Source: an uncultured Bacilli bacterium (lineage in GTDB: Bacteria > Bacillota_I > Bacilli_A > RF39 > UBA660). Taken from it: a stretch of 23,558 nt of DNA. The stretch covers positions 1 through 23,558 of the forward strand of contig CAKOSA010000013.1 in the NCBI GenBank assembly GCA_934101865.1, in the 5' to 3' direction. Of this stretch, positions 21,894 to 23,558 are shown in pieces. The notes beneath the pieces are model-generated. The model worked only from the letters and a program-made list of their open reading frames with translations. It ran no database searches and was not told the origin of the DNA. The position numbers and the translations under genes were made by a program. The first letter of the stretch is position 1, and each line of letters begins with the position of its first letter.

Positions 21894-23558
21894 TTAAAAT
21901 GGGAAGTTTGGTAGTTCAAACTCAGTATTATTACTTGTATTTAGATTATTGGGTTTAGCTGTATAGCCCGTGCCCGTAGGGAGACTTGGCATTTCAAAGA
22001 ATAAATCTTCTTTTGGTTTTTCAGGGGTAAATGCGGGTGTCTCTGGTACGCTTGGCGTTGGAGCAGGGCTATTTATGAAGATGTCGTTGGGCTTCTCTTC
22101 GAACAAGTCACCAAGGGGAACGACGTTCTCACGAGGAGGAAGGGTCGTTACTTTGGGAGTGAACATTTCTTCATTTTTAGAAGGAGCCACCGGAGGAGCT
22201 GGTTTTACATCTACTTTTTTAGGGGCCGGTCCGATTGGTCCAACTGGGCTTATAGGTTCTACTTTTGGTACATTTATGTTAGTGGTATTGGGAAGCACAG
22301 TTCTTACGGGTTCAACCTCTTTAATTGGAGTTTGTTCGACCTTTATGGGTTCTACTTTGCTTGGCTCAACCTTGATTGGTTCCTCTCTTACTACTTTTGG
22401 TTTTTGAGCAACGCCTAGAAGTTTACTAACCCTAGACATTACTGTATTTGTTTTACTTCTTATACTTAGTATGTCCATACTTGGGTATAGAGGGGTTACA
22501 TTGATTATGGTATTGGCTTTTAGTTTGGGCCTTTCTTTGGGTGTTTCAAATGTTATTTCCTCTTTTTTTACTTCTGGTTCCTTAGCGTTATCGACCTTAA
22601 TGATACTGTATTCTATTAGTATTCTTTTGATGTTTTCCTCATCAAGAATTTGTTTGTACTCACCTAGTTTCCCTTCTTTGAAGTTTATTTTTTCTTCTAA
22701 TTTCTTGATAGTACTTATATTATCGTATTGTTTTTTGATTTGGTCGTACTGTTTATCGATTAGGACTTCTAGTTCACTCATATAGTTATCTTCGGTTAGA
22801 TTGAAGTCACGTCTTATTTTCGTAACTTCGGCAATAAAGCTTCTTATTTTATCTCTTTTAAAGAGCATTTCTTCATAATTTAGTTTAACGGAACCGGTTA
22901 CTACTTCATATATTTTAATAGTAGCGAGTTTTTTCTTGGCTGTGTAGTAAGCTTTTCTAAATTCACCTCGGTCACTTTCATATCTAGTGGCTTGCTCTAT
23001 GGAGATACCGCTATTCTTTATAGTATTAAAGGCTACGTTGAAAGCATCTAAGCCGTTTTCTGTTTCTTTTACCTCGGCTTTTACTTCTTTCATATAACTT
23101 TCAGAATTGGTATCGTTTAAATCTTTTAAAAATGGTAATCTTGATATGATACCGCTTAGTTTTAATTTTAAGTCTGTTTCATACTTTTTGTTGTTTTCTA
23201 GGTTTATTAATTCCGTCTTTTTGGCGTCTTTCATAGAAAGAGATAAGTCAGCAAGTTCGGTTTCGAGGGTGTTTATTTTTTCTTTGGCATCTAGATATCT
23301 ATTTATGCTGTTATAGCGTTCTCTGTATTCTTCGACTTTGTCCTCGGCTTTGATGTTATCGAGGGGTTCAAGCGAAGCTCCGGTTGCACTTTCAAACTCT
23401 TTTACTAGTTTATTTCGTTTCTCTACTCTCTCATCGATTAAACTTACCAATTCTTTGAGACGGGCTTGTTCTTCTTCAAGAGTATCTTTTTTATCAAACT
23501 TAGATATGGTATGAGCGTTATACTCAGTGGTATCTATTTCATCTAGTTTACGAGCTGT
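21894..23558 (-). CDS. Coiled-coil protein with proline-rich C-terminus, 5' end outside window
   Basis: The frame is open to the right edge of the window: 36 further codons (TARKLDEIDTTEYNAHTISK...) continue upstream of a TTG at 23450 without a stop, so the TTG is not the start and at least 554 residues are encoded. The N-terminal about 320 visible residues are helical and highly charged with coiled-coil heptads (KINTLETELADLSLSMKD, TIKKLEEKINFKEGKLGEY). The C-terminal 200 residues are a Pro/Val/Glu/Lys-rich disordered tail with KVEP repeats (EPIKVEPSKVEPIKVEQ), ending in an acidic-aromatic tip. No membrane helix or enzyme motif is visible. It may be a structural or scaffolding protein; I do not recognise the family. 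Confidence 0.75.
   Translation of the reverse strand, partial: TARKLDEIDTTEYNAHTISKFDKKDTLEEEQARLKELVSLIDERVEKRNKLVKEFESATGASLEPLDNIKAEDKVEEYRERYNSINRYLDAKEKINTLETELADLSLSMKDAKKTELINLENNKKYETDLKLKLSGIISRLPFLKDLNDTNSESYMKEVKAEVKETENGLDAFNVAFNTIKNSGISIEQATRYESDRGEFRKAYYTAKKKLATIKIYEVVTGSVKLNYEEMLFKRDKIRSFIAEVTKIRRDFNLTEDNYMSELEVLIDKQYDQIKKQYDNISTIKKLEEKINFKEGKLGEYKQILDEENIKRILIEYSIIKVDNAKEPEVKKEEITFETPKERPKLKANTIINVTPLYPSMDILSIRSKTNTVMSRVSKLLGVAQKPKVVREEPIKVEPSKVEPIKVEQTPIKEVEPVRTVLPNTTNINVPKVEPISPVGPIGPAPKKVDVKPAPPVAPSKNEEMFTPKVTTLPPRENVVPLGDLFEEKPNDIFINSPAPTPSVPETPAFTPEKPKEDLFFEMPSLPTGTGYTAKPNNLNTSNNTEFELPNFPF

Noticed and set aside
23448..23450. TTG as start of the coiled-coil gene
   Set aside because: The frame continues without a stop to the right edge of the window with similar charged helical sequence, so the true start lies outside.

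Overview
This AT-rich window looks like a chromosomal segment of a low-GC Gram-positive bacterium, most plausibly an uncultured gut Bacilli/Mollicutes-type lineage. Three observations support this: the yvcK-whiA pair, the convergent rpsD/tyrS arrangement known from Bacillus subtilis, and strong AGGAGG ribosome-binding sites throughout. The genetic code is standard, because whiA and dut end in TGA and tryptophan is encoded by TGG. A D-Ala-D-Ala-ligase homologue suggests a peptidoglycan wall. Every gene lies on the minus strand except the 3' end of rpsD at the left edge.

Layout, left to right. Positions 1-49 are the end of rpsD. Positions 140-3721 hold a four-gene operon (transcribed yvcK, whiA, dut, tyrS) behind a sigma-A promoter with TATAAT and 17-bp spacing. 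Positions 3842-5606 are an accessory island of Rpn/PD-(D/E)XK nuclease genes: one full-length gene, one separate copy of its C-terminal third, and a second small C-terminal-like protein. A gene-poor stretch of about 570 bp follows. Then come ftsK/spoIIIE (6181-8358), a large exported surface protein (8427-9992), gapA, radC and a divergent ddl. A 600-bp gap at 13137-13742 carries two perfect-consensus promoters with structured, repeat-containing putative RNAs. Positions 13743-19803 are an operon of a membrane-anchored XRE regulator and two MacB-like ABC ATPase-permease fusions. A second surface-protein paralogue (19965-21431), a small DUF1292-like protein and the 3' part of a coiled-coil/proline-rich protein complete the window.

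The most notable signals are these. (1) The 3' end of the 8427-9992 gene holds about 110 bp of very GC-rich, A-poor sequence dominated by NNC codons, as expected for the variable region of a diversity-generating retroelement whose template and reverse transcriptase lie outside the window. (2) A putative small RNA at 13514-13674 has two 48-nt repeats with a covarying stem, a perfect promoter and a terminator. (3) A second perfect promoter drives a structured RNA or ddl leader containing four TGAAC repeats. (4) The Rpn locus has stand-alone copies of the C-terminal domain. (5) A C11 tract and a terminator-like hairpin sit directly in front of the second surface-protein gene, suggesting switching of its expression. 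All assignments are by reading the sequence; no database search was run.
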